The position numbers and the translations under genes are program-made. Positions 19,501 to 26,712 of a DNA stretch of 64,000 nucleotides are shown here, piece by piece. How positions within the stretch are numbered: the first letter of the stretch is position 1; every line of letters starts with the position of its first letter. Under the pieces are notes generated by a model, which made no database searches, was not told the DNA's origin, and saw only the letters and a list, made by a program, of their open reading frames with translations. Source of the stretch: JBCDBD01 sp039184335 (lineage in GTDB: Bacteria > Bacteroidota > Bacteroidia > Flavobacteriales > Flavobacteriaceae); NCBI GenBank assembly GCA_039184335.1, contig JBCDBD010000004.1, positions 62,001 to 126,000 on the forward strand, given 5' to 3'.

Positions 19501-20358
19501 CGCCGTACCTGCCAGGGGCAACGATCCCTTTCCCCCTGCCAAACGGTCCCGGATCTCCCCTCCTGAACCGGTAGCAGCTCCATTGAAAGGCTCTACCGTG
19601 GTGGGGAAGTTATGGGTCTCTGCCTTGAGTGACAATACGGAATCAAACCATTGTTCTTCGTAAAAATCAGGAAGGTCTGCTCGTTTGGGGGCAAATTGTA
19701 CCACTTTGGGGCCTTTAACAAAGGCCACATTGTCTTTATAGGCCGAAACAATGGTGTTTGGGTGCGTTTCAGAGGTTTTCTTGATCAGTTTGAACAAAGA
19801 TGAAGGCATTTTCTGCCCATCAATGACAAAGGTGCCATTAAAGATTTTGTGTCGGCAGTGTTCAGAGTTCACTTGGCTAAAGCCAAATACTTCGGAATCG
19901 GTCAGCTTACGTCCCAGTTTTTGGGAAAGCCCGTTCAAATAGTCGATTTCATCATCACTGAGGGCCAGTCCCTCTTGTTCGTTATACATAGCGATATCAT
20001 CGATCGCTATGATGGGTTCGGGTACGATTTCAATGGTAAAGAGGTCTTGACCCAGACCGTTGAACTTTTGCGAAAGCATGGGGTCGTAATCAGAAAAATC
20101 TTCAGATACGGCATGAAACGTTTCGATACGTTTGATGCCCCCAACACCCATGTTCTGTGTAATTTCAGTGGCGTTGGTGCTCCATGGGGTGACCATCGCC
20201 GCGCGAGGGCCAACAAAAAAGGCGTCCAGTGACGCCATTTCTATTTTGGGCTGGTTGCCAAACAACCATATTAGTTTTTGAAGGTCTGTAGCAGTGATTT
20301 CTTGTGTGGTCTGGACGGCGAACACTTTGGCGGCCACGTCCCCAAAGAAATGGATCAT
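16594..20358 (-). CDS. purL: phosphoribosylformylglycinamidine synthase (PurL, large single-chain form)
   Basis: 1254 residues, the single-chain FGAM synthase of purine biosynthesis (step 4): FGAR + glutamine + ATP to FGAM. Order seen: N-terminal domain, linker, two AIRS-like halves ('SLKAETHNFPTTVEPFNGAATGSGGEIRD' region near 230-260, with the ATP-binding glycine-rich part), then a C-terminal class I glutamine amidotransferase with 'FSNSDVLGSAKGWAGAF' near 1070 and the nucleophile Cys in 'SIGICNGCQLFMELG' near 1105; 'MPHIERSIFPWNWAYYP' near the end holds the catalytic His-Glu region. All expected catalytic parts are present. It has its own promoter and is translationally coupled to the downstream acetyltransferase gene. 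Confidence 0.97.
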   Translation of the reverse strand: MIHFFGDVAAKVFAVQTTQEITATDLQKLIWLFGNQPKIEMASLDAFFVGPRAAMVTPWSTNATEITQNMGVGGIKRIETFHAVSEDFSDYDPMLSQKFNGLGQDLFTIEIVPEPIIAIDDIAMYNEQEGLALSDDEIDYLNGLSQKLGRKLTDSEVFGFSQVNSEHCRHKIFNGTFVIDGQKMPSSLFKLIKKTSETHPNTIVSAYKDNVAFVKGPKVVQFAPKRADLPDFYEEQWFDSVLSLKAETHNFPTTVEPFNGAATGSGGEIRDRLAGGKGSLPLAGTAVYMTSYSRLLQDRPWEKAFTERKWLYQTPVDILIKASNGASDFGNKFGQPLIAGSVLTFEHREDVTLNEYGMSDASTRNITEEGNTKEAPRHGSGQTSDVRLGYDKVIMLAGGIGYGKAEQALKDTPTKGDKIIILGGDNYRIGMGGAAVSSADTGEFESAIELNAVQRSNPEMQKRAANAIRGLVESKKNPIVSIHDHGAGGHLNCLSELVEETGGSIDLDQLPVGDPTLSAKEIIGNESQERMGLVMGENDMDLLSRIAERERSPMYKIGEVTGDHQFTFASKRTGDKPMDLELADMFGSSPKTIMEDRKMEVDYQTPTYHLTHFHDYLDQVLQLEAVACKDWLTNKVDRCVGGRVAKQQCAGPLQLPLNNCGVMALDFKGTDGLATSIGHSPIPGLIDPVAGSRNSIAEALTNIIWAPLKDGLQSVSLSANWMWPCKNPGEDARLYEAVQAVSDFAIALGINVPTGKDSLSMKQKYQDQEVIAPGTVIISAAGHCTDLKKVVEPVLQKDGGNIYYLNLSKDSHKLGGSSFYQVLNAVGTEAPTVADADYLKKAFNAVQQEIKAGNLKSGHDIGSGGLITTLLEVCFADMDLGADIDLSPLGQTDTIKLLFAENNGIVFQGDFWVEERLKSQGLEVVKIGRPIAEDVLRIKNGNVELGLNVSTLRDTWFKTSYLLDEKQTANGLAKERYTNYKHQALTYLFPQSVGSIDLVPRHHIEHRPKAAILREKGSNSEREMAHAMYLAGFDVKDVHMTDLISGRETLEDIQFIGAVGGFSNSDVLGSAKGWAGAFKYNEKANKTLKDFFTRPDTLSIGICNGCQLFMELGLINPDHEVHGLLTYNESGKHESNFTSVKIQENNSVMLSSLAGSTLGVWISHGEGKFSLPLSEDHYAIVAKYGYEGYPANPNGSDYNTAMLCDKTGRHLVTMPHIERSIFPWNWAYYPKDRNDQVSPWLQAFSNAREWLEKK

Positions 20359-20389
20359 AAGTATGGATTCTTGAACAATTCAGAAAATG

Positions 20390-20424
20390 CAAATTTACGA
20401 CTTTAGCTTGGATTGCCGTACAAA
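20390..20424 (-). promoter_or_regulatory. purL promoter
   Basis: Minus strand: TTTG at 20424-20421, 23 nt, then TAAATTTG at 20397-20390, an exact match to TAnnTTTG. The implied start site lies about 25 nt before the purL ATG. The spacer is longer than the usual 19 nt. Confidence 0.6.
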
Positions 20425-20527
20425 GGGCAGGGGAGTTGTTAACGAGTAGGTGTTGATAGTTGGTATTGTGATTTGGTAAAAAATCAGGGGATTACAAAAG
20501 GGTTGTAAATTGTTTCTTTATATTAGG

Positions 20528-21589
20528 TCAATTCATATCAAATATTTCAAGGTATACCTCTTTGTCGCTTTTTAAGGACTTGGCGATTCTTAGGTAAACT
20601 TCCTTAAAGCCTTGTCTAGAATTGATCAAGGTTGCCTCATCAGAACCTAAGTTGGCAACTTGTTTTCCGACCAATATGCTCCCTTCTGTGTCTATCGATC
20701 TATTTCCCATATGAATATATATCAAAGGAAAATTCGGAACATTTTCCAGTTTGAGATGCCATTCAAACCAATCAAAAATCTGTCGGTATTTCTTTGTAAG
20801 TAGAGTTTCACTCTTGTGAAATACAATCTTATACTTACCAGCTGGGATTCTTGTTTTTCCTCGGACTTTTACAGGCCGGTATTCATCTTCCAATGTGAAT
20901 GATAACCCTTGTTTATTGCCACCTGACAAATTGTATAGTTTTCCGATTGTATAACTAGCCCCATCATAAATGCGTTCCAACTTTAGGTTTTGTATTTGGC
21001 TGGTATCAACATTCGAGTTGAAAGATTGGATTAAGGAACTAAAATTAGGGCTTTTGTCATCTTTGTAAGATTTATATTGTACTGGAGATAGAAGAGCGTT
21101 CAGTCTCACTTTTTTTTCTTCAAGTCTTCTGAGGTTCTTAGCACTTTTATGATCGGAGATGACCAATTTTTTTAAGATACTGTCAAATTCAAACTGGGTT
21201 GTGACAACTTCATCGAGTTGATCAGTCAAGATTTTTTCATACTTCTTCCATCGATTTCTAGATGAAGAATCTTCTAAAATAGTTCCGTAAAAAATAGAAA
21301 GATTCAAACGTTCATAGGCATTACCTTCAAGAGTATATTTAAAATAGTTGGTGAGATTTTCCTGCTCTTTTAGTTTGATGATCGATGCCTGTTCCAATTC
21401 CTTTAGATCAAGTTCTCTCTGCTGAATCAAATACCCTGTCCAAGCTGTTAAAATAGACCCTGCCACTACTCCAATTACGAATCTCCAGAATCGCAATTTT
21501 AGTTTTGATCTGTTAAGATTATACTCTCTTAGTAGGTGATTGTCCGTTTTGTTTTGATTTTCACTTATGCTTTCCAATTCTTCACCCAT
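20528..21589 (-). CDS. membrane-anchored stalk protein with DUF5675-like C-terminal domain
   Basis: 353 residues. A basic cytoplasmic N-terminus (1-33) leads into one membrane helix ('FWRFVIGVVAGSILTAWTGY', 34-53), then a charged helical stalk beginning 'QQRELDLKELE'. Residues about 230-320 match what I know of DUF5675: 'TLEDEYRPVKVRGKTRIPAG' (232-251), 'LENVPNFPLIYIHMGN' near 281-296 and 'DTEGSILVGK' (301-310). Family members normally have Cys in 'TEGCILVG'; here it is Ser304. DUF5675 is a small beta domain often seen in phage-linked proteins, and its 'HxGN...GC' pattern recalls L,D-transpeptidases. Function unknown. The stalk resembles those of the next two genes with an anchor in this island. 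Confidence 0.75.
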   Translation of the reverse strand: MGEELESISENQNKTDNHLLREYNLNRSKLKLRFWRFVIGVVAGSILTAWTGYLIQQRELDLKELEQASIIKLKEQENLTNYFKYTLEGNAYERLNLSIFYGTILEDSSSRNRWKKYEKILTDQLDEVVTTQFEFDSILKKLVISDHKSAKNLRRLEEKKVRLNALLSPVQYKSYKDDKSPNFSSLIQSFNSNVDTSQIQNLKLERIYDGASYTIGKLYNLSGGNKQGLSFTLEDEYRPVKVRGKTRIPAGKYKIVFHKSETLLTKKYRQIFDWFEWHLKLENVPNFPLIYIHMGNRSIDTEGSILVGKQVANLGSDEATLINSRQGFKEVYLRIAKSLKSDKEVYLEIFDMN

Positions 21590-21691
21590 ATGATTCTATT
21601 ATAGCAACTAATTTGTGTATGAACTTCATTCGGCTAGCCTTTTTGGTTGAAGGTCTCGGCAATTTAAAAAGAGAGCTCCTACTTATTGGTT

Positions 21692-21708
21692 TTAATGTAA
21701 GAAATAAT
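21692..21708. repeat. 17-nt intergenic element, copy 1 (variant)
   Basis: Plus strand TTAATGTAAGAAATAAT, 15 of 17 positions like copies 2 and 3. It lies 103 nt upstream of the DUF5675-like gene start. On the minus strand it contains TACATTAA, similar to a weak -7 box. Confidence 0.5.
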
Positions 21709-21826
21709 TCTTAGAGTTGTGGTTCTGATACTTCATTTCTAGAGATTTATACGCTCTTGGGATCGTGTTTGCAAAAAAGTTGGCATCGATATCTGAGATG
21801 ATTGCAATATTTGGTATTGGATGGGA

Positions 21827-22651
21827 TTATCGCGACATTGCCCTTAGTGTATTTTTGATTTCTGGATCCATGCCGAAGCTTTTGTTGGTCATAGTGATCT
21901 CTCGATAAACTTCTTTCCACTTGGGAGATCGCGGATCGGACAGCTCTTGTTGCAAGGGCTTTAAGTATTCTGCAATATCATAAACCGCATTGTAACGGTT
22001 TTGGGCATTTTCACTGAGAATGAAAGCATTTATGGCATTTTTGATGTCTTTTTGAATGAGGTATTGAAAGCCTTGGTCCTCAAAAAACTTGGCCGTTCGA
22101 TTATCAGGAATTTTGGTTTTTTGGTACGATACCAGTGGCCCCTCTTGTTGCCGAATCCGATTTTGTAACTCCTCTTTGTAATCTTGTTGTGCTTTAGTGG
22201 GATTCATAACGGTATCCAACTCTTTTTCTTCCTTTTTCCATTTTTTGTACTTTTCAAATTCTACCCGGGTAGAATCATGGTACCTTTCCCATGATTTTCG
22301 TAGTTCACCGCTGGGGGCCACAATCGATAAATATTTGGTAAGTTGAAACCTGGCTTCGATACCGTCTGCCGCTTTGACGTCATCGACATATTTGTCAAAG
22401 TACTCCAGTTCTTTGATGTCTTGGTCCCGTTCCTTGAAAAGGTCTGAAACAATCAGGGTAATGGTGGCAATGGCAATGGAAACCATAGAATATTTAAACA
22501 GGTCGACAATCTTCTCCAACTTCTTTTCATCAAGGGTGGTATTTTTACTGATGAGGCGGTAAACAAACCGTAACAGCAGAAAGGTCACGGCCAATAATAG
22601 GCCGTAAAGGATCAATGATATGGTCGAGGTGTCTGATAACATATTGGTCAT
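21827..22651 (-). CDS. membrane-anchored stalk protein, helical, unknown function
   Basis: 274 residues, not assigned to a named family. Two membrane helices: 'ISLILYGLLLAVTFLLLRFV' (about 11-30) and 'YSMVSIAIATITLIVSDLF' (about 54-72), then a charged stalk beginning 'KERDQDIKELE' and 'EARFQLTKYLSIVAPSGELR', which parallels the stalk of the 20528-21589 product. After a very charged coiled stretch ('EFEKYKKWKKEEKELD') comes a helical pair 'FFEDQGFQYLIQKDIKNAIN' that resembles a degenerate TPR unit. It is flanked by long spacers and appears to be its own unit. Confidence 0.7.
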   Translation of the reverse strand: MTNMLSDTSTISLILYGLLLAVTFLLLRFVYRLISKNTTLDEKKLEKIVDLFKYSMVSIAIATITLIVSDLFKERDQDIKELEYFDKYVDDVKAADGIEARFQLTKYLSIVAPSGELRKSWERYHDSTRVEFEKYKKWKKEEKELDTVMNPTKAQQDYKEELQNRIRQQEGPLVSYQKTKIPDNRTAKFFEDQGFQYLIQKDIKNAINAFILSENAQNRYNAVYDIAEYLKPLQQELSDPRSPKWKEVYREITMTNKSFGMDPEIKNTLRAMSR

Positions 22652-22971
22652 GGCGTCGTGTTGTTTGAAATTAGGTTTTTGCTACGAATTTTGTTTTACC
22701 TTCTCATCCCATATTTTTCTTAGGCCAATCCGTGATTTTATTGAAAGTTCCCTTTTGGGATCCTGAAGTTCTGCGGAATATATCCCCAAGTACTGCTCTA
22801 TGGAAAGCGACAAGCCCTTCAGTAGTGGTTTTTTCATCCATTGGTCTTCTTTTAACTAACTTTTAGCCAATATGGGTATATGTCATACTTGGTAGCTAAA
22901 CCTTTTGTTTGAGATACCTTTCAAACAATTCGGTATTTCTTATTTATGTCCACTGTGGTGGTCATCCACAT
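22652..22971. other. intergenic stretch of 320 bp in the membrane-protein island
   Basis: Apart from one possible 51-codon reading frame (22682-22837, minus) I see no gene, no RNA structure and no consensus promoter. AAACCTTTT occurs at 22898-22906 on the plus strand but without the GTCA partner found at the ECF promoters. Confidence 0.5.
22682..22837 (-). CDS. possible small protein (51 residues), unknown
   Basis: ATG at 22837, TAG at 22682. The reading starts 'MKKPLLKGLSLSIEQYLGIY' and continues with a mixed-charge helical composition, ending 'RKIWDEKVKQNS'. There is no membrane segment and no family I recognise. It is placed upstream of the two-helix membrane protein on the same strand, 30 bp before that gene's ATG, which is the main reason to take it seriously. 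It could as well be chance. Confidence 0.35.
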   Translation of the reverse strand: MKKPLLKGLSLSIEQYLGIYSAELQDPKRELSIKSRIGLRKIWDEKVKQNS

Positions 22972-23601
22972 TTAAGTTCCTAGGAGCACTTTTGATTCAT
23001 GTTCAGTAAGACTCTTGTTTTCACCCATTTGCTTGTTAAGGATTATGGAAAGTGTTTTTTTGCTTTCCTCTTTCAACCTGGAGTTCATCATAGATTCTTC
23101 TTCTGAAGAAATATTGAAGCCAAAGGAATAGTTTTTTGGCTTTTTTTGGGTCCCCATCCAGGCATGAACGATTAAGCTATAATCCCCTTCTTTAAAATGA
23201 AATTTGGGGGAAGATCCGCTCAACCAAATGTACCAAGCAGTTTTGCTGATCGAACTCTTCCCTGGAACTGCAAACGAATGGGCCTGACTATCAAAAGTCC
23301 AATTTCCGTCACCTCCTATTTTTGAAAATTCGCGCCATAGCATAAAATACCTTTTCTTCTTTGAATCATTGCGATTAATGGAAATCGCACATTTGTAAAT
23401 TGTACCCAAGCTTGCAGAAGAATTGACAAAAGACATCGGGATGTAAAGTCCTGTAGAGTTATTCGGATAATCTGCATAGTAAATCCTAATTTCTGGTCCG
23501 ATTAAGATGTCTATCTTAGCTGGTCGAAGTTGGGTCAAATAAAAGGTCAATAGGGTTAGTACTAGACTTATTGAAGCAATAATTATTGGTAGATTTTCCA
23601 T
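22972..23601 (-). CDS. membrane-anchored beta-rich protein of unknown function
   Basis: 209 residues from the ATG at 23601. A longer frame begins at a TTG (23670) but its first 23 residues ('CFGISVHKAVIQQ...') look like untranslated leader, so the ATG directly before the membrane helix is preferred. One helix at the N-terminus ('LPIIIASISLVLTLLTFYLT', 3-22) is followed by 'LRPAKIDILIGPEIRIYYAD' and a beta-sandwich-like domain, with 'NKQMGENKSLTEHESKVLLG' at the end. No family recognised. Unlike its neighbours it lacks the charged stalk. It is one of three genes in the island preceded by the 17-nt element. Confidence 0.65.
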   Translation of the reverse strand: MENLPIIIASISLVLTLLTFYLTQLRPAKIDILIGPEIRIYYADYPNNSTGLYIPMSFVNSSASLGTIYKCAISINRNDSKKKRYFMLWREFSKIGGDGNWTFDSQAHSFAVPGKSSISKTAWYIWLSGSSPKFHFKEGDYSLIVHAWMGTQKKPKNYSFGFNISSEEESMMNSRLKEESKKTLSIILNKQMGENKSLTEHESKVLLGT

Positions 23602-23725
23602 GTTACTTTTTTGATTACCTACAACTTGTTGGATCACCGCTTTATGTACTGATATCCCAAAACACTTCAAGAATGGCTGTGATTTTTAGTGTTCTTGCAG
23701 GGAAAAAATCAAGCTTTAAAGCACC

Positions 23726-23742
23726 TAAATGTAGGAAATAAT
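23726..23742. repeat. 17-nt intergenic element, copy 2
   Basis: Plus strand TAAATGTAGGAAATAAT, identical to copy 3, 125 nt upstream of the ATG at 23601. On the minus strand it contains TACATTTA, one base off the TAnnTTTG -7 box. Confidence 0.6.
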
Positions 23743-23842
23743 CTCCTCATTTGTAGGGTGCATTGGATGTATTGTCGTGTAGCCAGGTAATTGGACCGTT
23801 GGATGTCAGTGTGTGTCTGGTGCAGAAAGCCCTATATTGACA

Positions 23843-24583
23843 TCAATCTGGGCAATTTAACGTTTTTCTTGACTCGATCTGCTCTTCCAATCTTAAACTG
23901 TTCAATCCTCCCATTTTTTTGGCTTTGTTAAAATTGGCACAGGCTTCCTCGTATCGTGACAATACCTCTAAAGTCTTTGCCTTGTCATGATAAACATAGG
24001 AATGTGTGGAATCAGTCGCTATGGCCGTATTATATTCACTCAACGCTTTTTCATATAATGAATTAAGACTTAATTGAGATCCCAAATTATAATAAGAAGC
24101 TGCTAAAAATGTACGTGCCTCGTAATTGGTGGGGTTTAGTTCCAATGATTTGGTAAAGGCTTCAATGGCGTCGATATAATTTTTTCGGATGGTATCATTG
24201 TCCTTGCTTTCAAAAGACACATTAAAATAACGTACACCCTGTAAAAATTCTTTGATACTGGTATTTTCATCGACGAGGTTTCGATCCAGTGCATCGATTA
24301 AGTTAGCCCTGTTTTCTTTATTGCCGATCAAATCACTTTCTATCAAAAATTTGATCGCTTTTCTTGAATTGATGATATCCTCATTGGCCAGAATCTCATT
24401 GATTTTTTCTTGGGTATATTCCAATTTATTGATGTTCAATTGGTTGGAAATAGTCAGTTGGGTTGTGATGATAGAAGCTACTATCGTAAAGATAGGAATG
24501 AATGCCGTGAGCAATATTGTTCTGTTTTTTAATTTTTTCTCCCTGACTTCAAGTTGTTTGAGCTGTTTTTCTTGGTCTGTCAT
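23843..24583 (-). CDS. membrane-anchored TPR protein
   Basis: 246 residues from the ATG at 24583; a TTG at 24601 would add six residues and is less likely. A coiled, charged N-terminus ('TDQEKQLKQLEVREKKLKNR') leads to one membrane helix ('ILLTAFIPIFTIVASIITTQ', about 23-42), then a helical stalk with 'LNINKLEYTQEKINEILANE' and 'SRKAIKFLIESDLI', similar in pattern to the stalks at 20528 and 21827. Residues about 115-240 are at least three TPR units: 'YIDAIEAFTKSLELNPTNYE', 'LYEKALSEYNTAIATDSTHS' and 'RYEEACANFNKAKKMGG'. TPRs bind other proteins; the partner is unknown. Confidence 0.8.
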   Translation of the reverse strand: MTDQEKQLKQLEVREKKLKNRTILLTAFIPIFTIVASIITTQLTISNQLNINKLEYTQEKINEILANEDIINSRKAIKFLIESDLIGNKENRANLIDALDRNLVDENTSIKEFLQGVRYFNVSFESKDNDTIRKNYIDAIEAFTKSLELNPTNYEARTFLAASYYNLGSQLSLNSLYEKALSEYNTAIATDSTHSYVYHDKAKTLEVLSRYEEACANFNKAKKMGGLNSLRLEEQIESRKTLNCPD

Positions 24584-24702
24584 TGGTTTTTTGGTTAACA
24601 ACTTTTTACTTCGAAGCTATCTGCTTCAACATCTGAAAATAGTCACAAGGGGGTATTCATGGTATTATGTTTTTTTTAGGTAGCGCAAGGTTTTAGGGCT
24701 TT

Positions 24703-24719
24703 TAAATGTAGGAAATAAT
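24703..24719. repeat. 17-nt intergenic element, copy 3
   Basis: Plus strand TAAATGTAGGAAATAAT, identical to copy 2; 120 nt upstream of the ATG of the TPR gene (102 nt from its alternative TTG start). Confidence 0.6.
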
Positions 24720-24803
24720 TTTCAAGGCTGTAAGGCCATTTTATCGAATTTTTTTGGACAATGGATTGTTGGGGATATGGATTTGTTTGAAGAAAATTAG
24801 GTA

Positions 24804-24842
24804 AGGGATTTCCCGCCTTGGTGCCCTGTCGAAATGATAAGG
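24804..24842. repeat. dispersed repeat-like segment, copy A
   Basis: AGGGATTTC at the left and TCGAAATGATAAGG at the right match the two ends of a segment at 26214-26248, on the other side of rsmB. 'GATTTC...TCGAAATGACA' segments recur between genes in many flavobacterial genomes, as far as I recall; these copies look decayed. Confidence 0.4.
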
Positions 24843-24891
24843 TGCAAATCAAATTGTCAGAATCATAAATAGGAAAGTCGATAGCCGTTAA

Positions 24892-26106
24892 CTAAGCCCT
24901 TCGCTCCAAAAGTGCCATATAAAATCCGTCAAAACCACTGGCATGTGCATAGATATTCTGTTCTTTTACGAACCCAAAGACTTGCCCTTCTTCGGATTCT
25001 AAAAAGGCCTGTACCTGTGCTGAATTTTCTTCAGGAAGAATCGAGCAGGTGGCATAGACCAGCTTTCCATTAGGCTTTACCATTTTGGAGTAACTTCTTA
25101 AAATATCTTGCTGTACTCCTTTGATTTCTTCCAAAAATTCAGGATGCAACTTCCATTTACTGTCCGGATTGCGACGTAATACCCCCAATCCAGAGCAGGG
25201 TGCATCCAACAATACCCGGTCTGCGGAATTGTACAGTTTTTTAATCACCTTGGAAGAATCGATTACCCGGGGTTCTACATTGTATACGCCATTACGTCGG
25301 GTGCGTATCTTCATTTTTTTTAGTTTACTCTCGTAAATATCCATCGCGATAAGTTGCCCTTTGTTTTGCATCAATGACGCCAGATGTAGTGTCTTGCCTC
25401 CTGCACCGGCACAGGCATCAATGACCCGATGGCCGGGTGCCACCTCTAAATACGGGGCCACCAACTGCGAAGAAGCATCCTGCACTTCAAACAGGCCCTC
25501 TTTAAAAGCTTGGGTCGCAAACACGTTTTTACGCACTTTCAATTGCAGGGCATGGGGATATTCTTTGAGGGTTTCGGTTTCAATATCCTCATCGTGCAGT
25601 ATGCGTTGCAATGCCGTTTTGGTGGTCTTTAGGGTATTGGTGCGTAAAATGACCTTTGCTTGTTGGTTCAGTGCGGCACTTTCCTTTGTCCATAGCACAT
25701 TTCCCAAGGCTTTTTCTCCTAGGTCATCTAACCAATCGGGAAAAGAATCCCGGAACTTCCGGATTTTGGAAAGTTCGTCAAAACGTCCCTTGATACGGCG
25801 CTCGGGGGTGTGTTCCAATTGTTTCCAATCGGGCAAACGAATACCCCGAAGAACGGCCCAAACCGCAAACAGTCGAAACAGTTGTGGTCGGGAATAGGGC
25901 GCATGTACTTCAGCAATTTTTGCGTACAGTCGTTTCCAACGTATAATGTCATAGGTGGTCTCTGCAATAAAGCCACGGTCGCGTGCACCCCAACGCTTGT
26001 CGTATTTCAGTACTTTTTCAATGACCTTGTCGGCATACTCGTTTTCGTTGCAGATAAGGTGAAGTGCGTCGATGACAGCAAAGACCAAATTTCTGTGGAG
26101 GCGCAT
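24892..26106 (-). CDS. rsmB: 16S rRNA (cytosine-C5)-methyltransferase, RsmB/RsmF-like
   Basis: About 404 residues from the ATG at 26106. The first part is an RsmB-type RNA-binding domain ('RLHRNLVFAVIDALHLI', 'ADKVIEKVLKYDKRWGARDR', 'FIAETTYDIIRWKRLYA'). The second is the SAM-dependent Rossmann domain: 'DACAGAGGKTLHLASLMQNK' near 230, 'LLDAPCSGLGVLRRNPDSKW' near 305 and 'LVYATCSILPEENSAQV' near 360. The Cys of 'DAPCSG' and the Cys of 'ATCSI' are the catalytic pair of m5C methyltransferases. An upstream ATG at 26154 exists, but a consensus -7 box (26124-26131) lies between the two, so the inner start is preferred. It is monocistronic. Confidence 0.9.
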   Translation of the reverse strand: MRLHRNLVFAVIDALHLICNENEYADKVIEKVLKYDKRWGARDRGFIAETTYDIIRWKRLYAKIAEVHAPYSRPQLFRLFAVWAVLRGIRLPDWKQLEHTPERRIKGRFDELSKIRKFRDSFPDWLDDLGEKALGNVLWTKESAALNQQAKVILRTNTLKTTKTALQRILHDEDIETETLKEYPHALQLKVRKNVFATQAFKEGLFEVQDASSQLVAPYLEVAPGHRVIDACAGAGGKTLHLASLMQNKGQLIAMDIYESKLKKMKIRTRRNGVYNVEPRVIDSSKVIKKLYNSADRVLLDAPCSGLGVLRRNPDSKWKLHPEFLEEIKGVQQDILRSYSKMVKPNGKLVYATCSILPEENSAQVQAFLESEEGQVFGFVKEQNIYAHASGFDGFYMALLERRA

Positions 26107-26123
26107 ATGGTAAATTAAGTAGG

Positions 26124-26131
26124 CAAAGGTA
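26124..26131 (-). promoter_or_regulatory. -7 box of the rsmB promoter
   Basis: Minus strand TACCTTTG fits TAnnTTTG. It lies 17 bp upstream of the ATG at 26106, and inside the longer alternative reading, which supports the shorter start. No clear -33 TTG. Confidence 0.5.
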
Positions 26132-26213
26132 CGGTTTGTTTGGAGGATAGGCATTTACAGGATGAAAAAGTGCGTCTTTGGCATCTTTTTGGGTTAATGG
26201 TAGAGAATTCTAA

Positions 26214-26248
26214 AGGGATTTCTCTATCATTACCTCGAAATGACAAGG
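26214..26248. repeat. dispersed repeat-like segment, copy B
   Basis: AGGGATTTC and TCGAAATGACAAGG at its ends match copy A at 24804-24842, with a shorter and diverged middle. The two copies bracket rsmB. Confidence 0.4.
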
Positions 26249-26270
26249 GTCGTGACCCATTCTAGAAAAC

Positions 26271-26298
26271 AAGAGGCGCGGTGTACACCGCGCCTCTT
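26271..26298 (-). terminator. terminator of the DUF6515-like gene
   Basis: A 28-bp perfect inverted repeat, AAGAGGCGCGGTG / TACACCGCGCCTCTT around its centre. On the minus strand it is followed by TTGTTTTCT, so it terminates the gene ending at 26331. Confidence 0.85.
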
Positions 26299-26330
26299 AC
26301 AAACGAACAAGCTGTCAAATCTTAAAAAAG

Positions 26331-26681
26331 CTAAACATTTACAACGACGTAATGCCTTCCTGATTTTTTATACCAAATTCCTTTGTAGTTGTACAATTTT
26401 CTTCCATTGACCACGACAACCGTTCTGGTCCGGGGCAAGTGCTTTACCCGAATGCCGACTGGAGCGGCACATACTACATAGTTTCTTCCTCTAGCCCTGT
26501 ACCATACCCCATCTGCAAAGTAAAAATTGGCCTTATTGTGCACGACCACTCGAGGTTGGTGTATGGTGGTCACCACAGTACCGTGTTTTGGATATACCCG
26601 TACCACTTTTCGTTGTGCTTCTGCCGTAACCATACTTCCGAGAAGCACTACTGCCAATACCATTCGTTTTAAGTTTTTCAT
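26331..26681 (-). CDS. small secreted protein, DUF6515-like, predicted ECF sigma target
   Basis: 116 residues. Signal peptide 'LKRMVLAVVLLGSMVTAEA' with cleavage likely before 'QRKVVRVYPKHG'. The mature protein holds two similar units, 'ANFYFADGVWYRARGRNYVV' (about 52-71) and 'RKLYNYKGIWYKKSGRHYVV' (about 94-113), i.e. repeats of Y-x-x-G-x-W-Y-x-(K/R)-x-G-R-x-Y-V-V, as in DUF6515-type envelope proteins of Bacteroidetes. Very basic and aromatic; a cell-envelope or surface role is plausible but unproven. It has its own terminator and carries the bipartite ATTAAACCTTTT-N12-GTCA element 32-59 bp upstream, which ties it to the ECF sigma module next door. Confidence 0.8.
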   Translation of the reverse strand: MKNLKRMVLAVVLLGSMVTAEAQRKVVRVYPKHGTVVTTIHQPRVVVHNKANFYFADGVWYRARGRNYVVCAAPVGIRVKHLPRTRTVVVVNGRKLYNYKGIWYKKSGRHYVVVNV

Positions 26682-26712
26682 TATGTCGATTTTTATTGGG
26701 TTTCTATTTCTT

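Larger units (their letters stand above)
24584..24891. other. intergenic stretch of 308 bp before the rsmB end
   Basis: Contains copy 3 of the 17-nt element (24703-24719) and a repeat-like segment (24804-24842). No coding frame or RNA gene is supported. Confidence 0.5.

Noticed and set aside
22898..22906. AAACCTTTT in the 22652-22971 spacer as a fourth ECF promoter
   Set aside because: It is on the plus strand, not before a plus-strand gene, and GTCA is absent at the 12-nt position.
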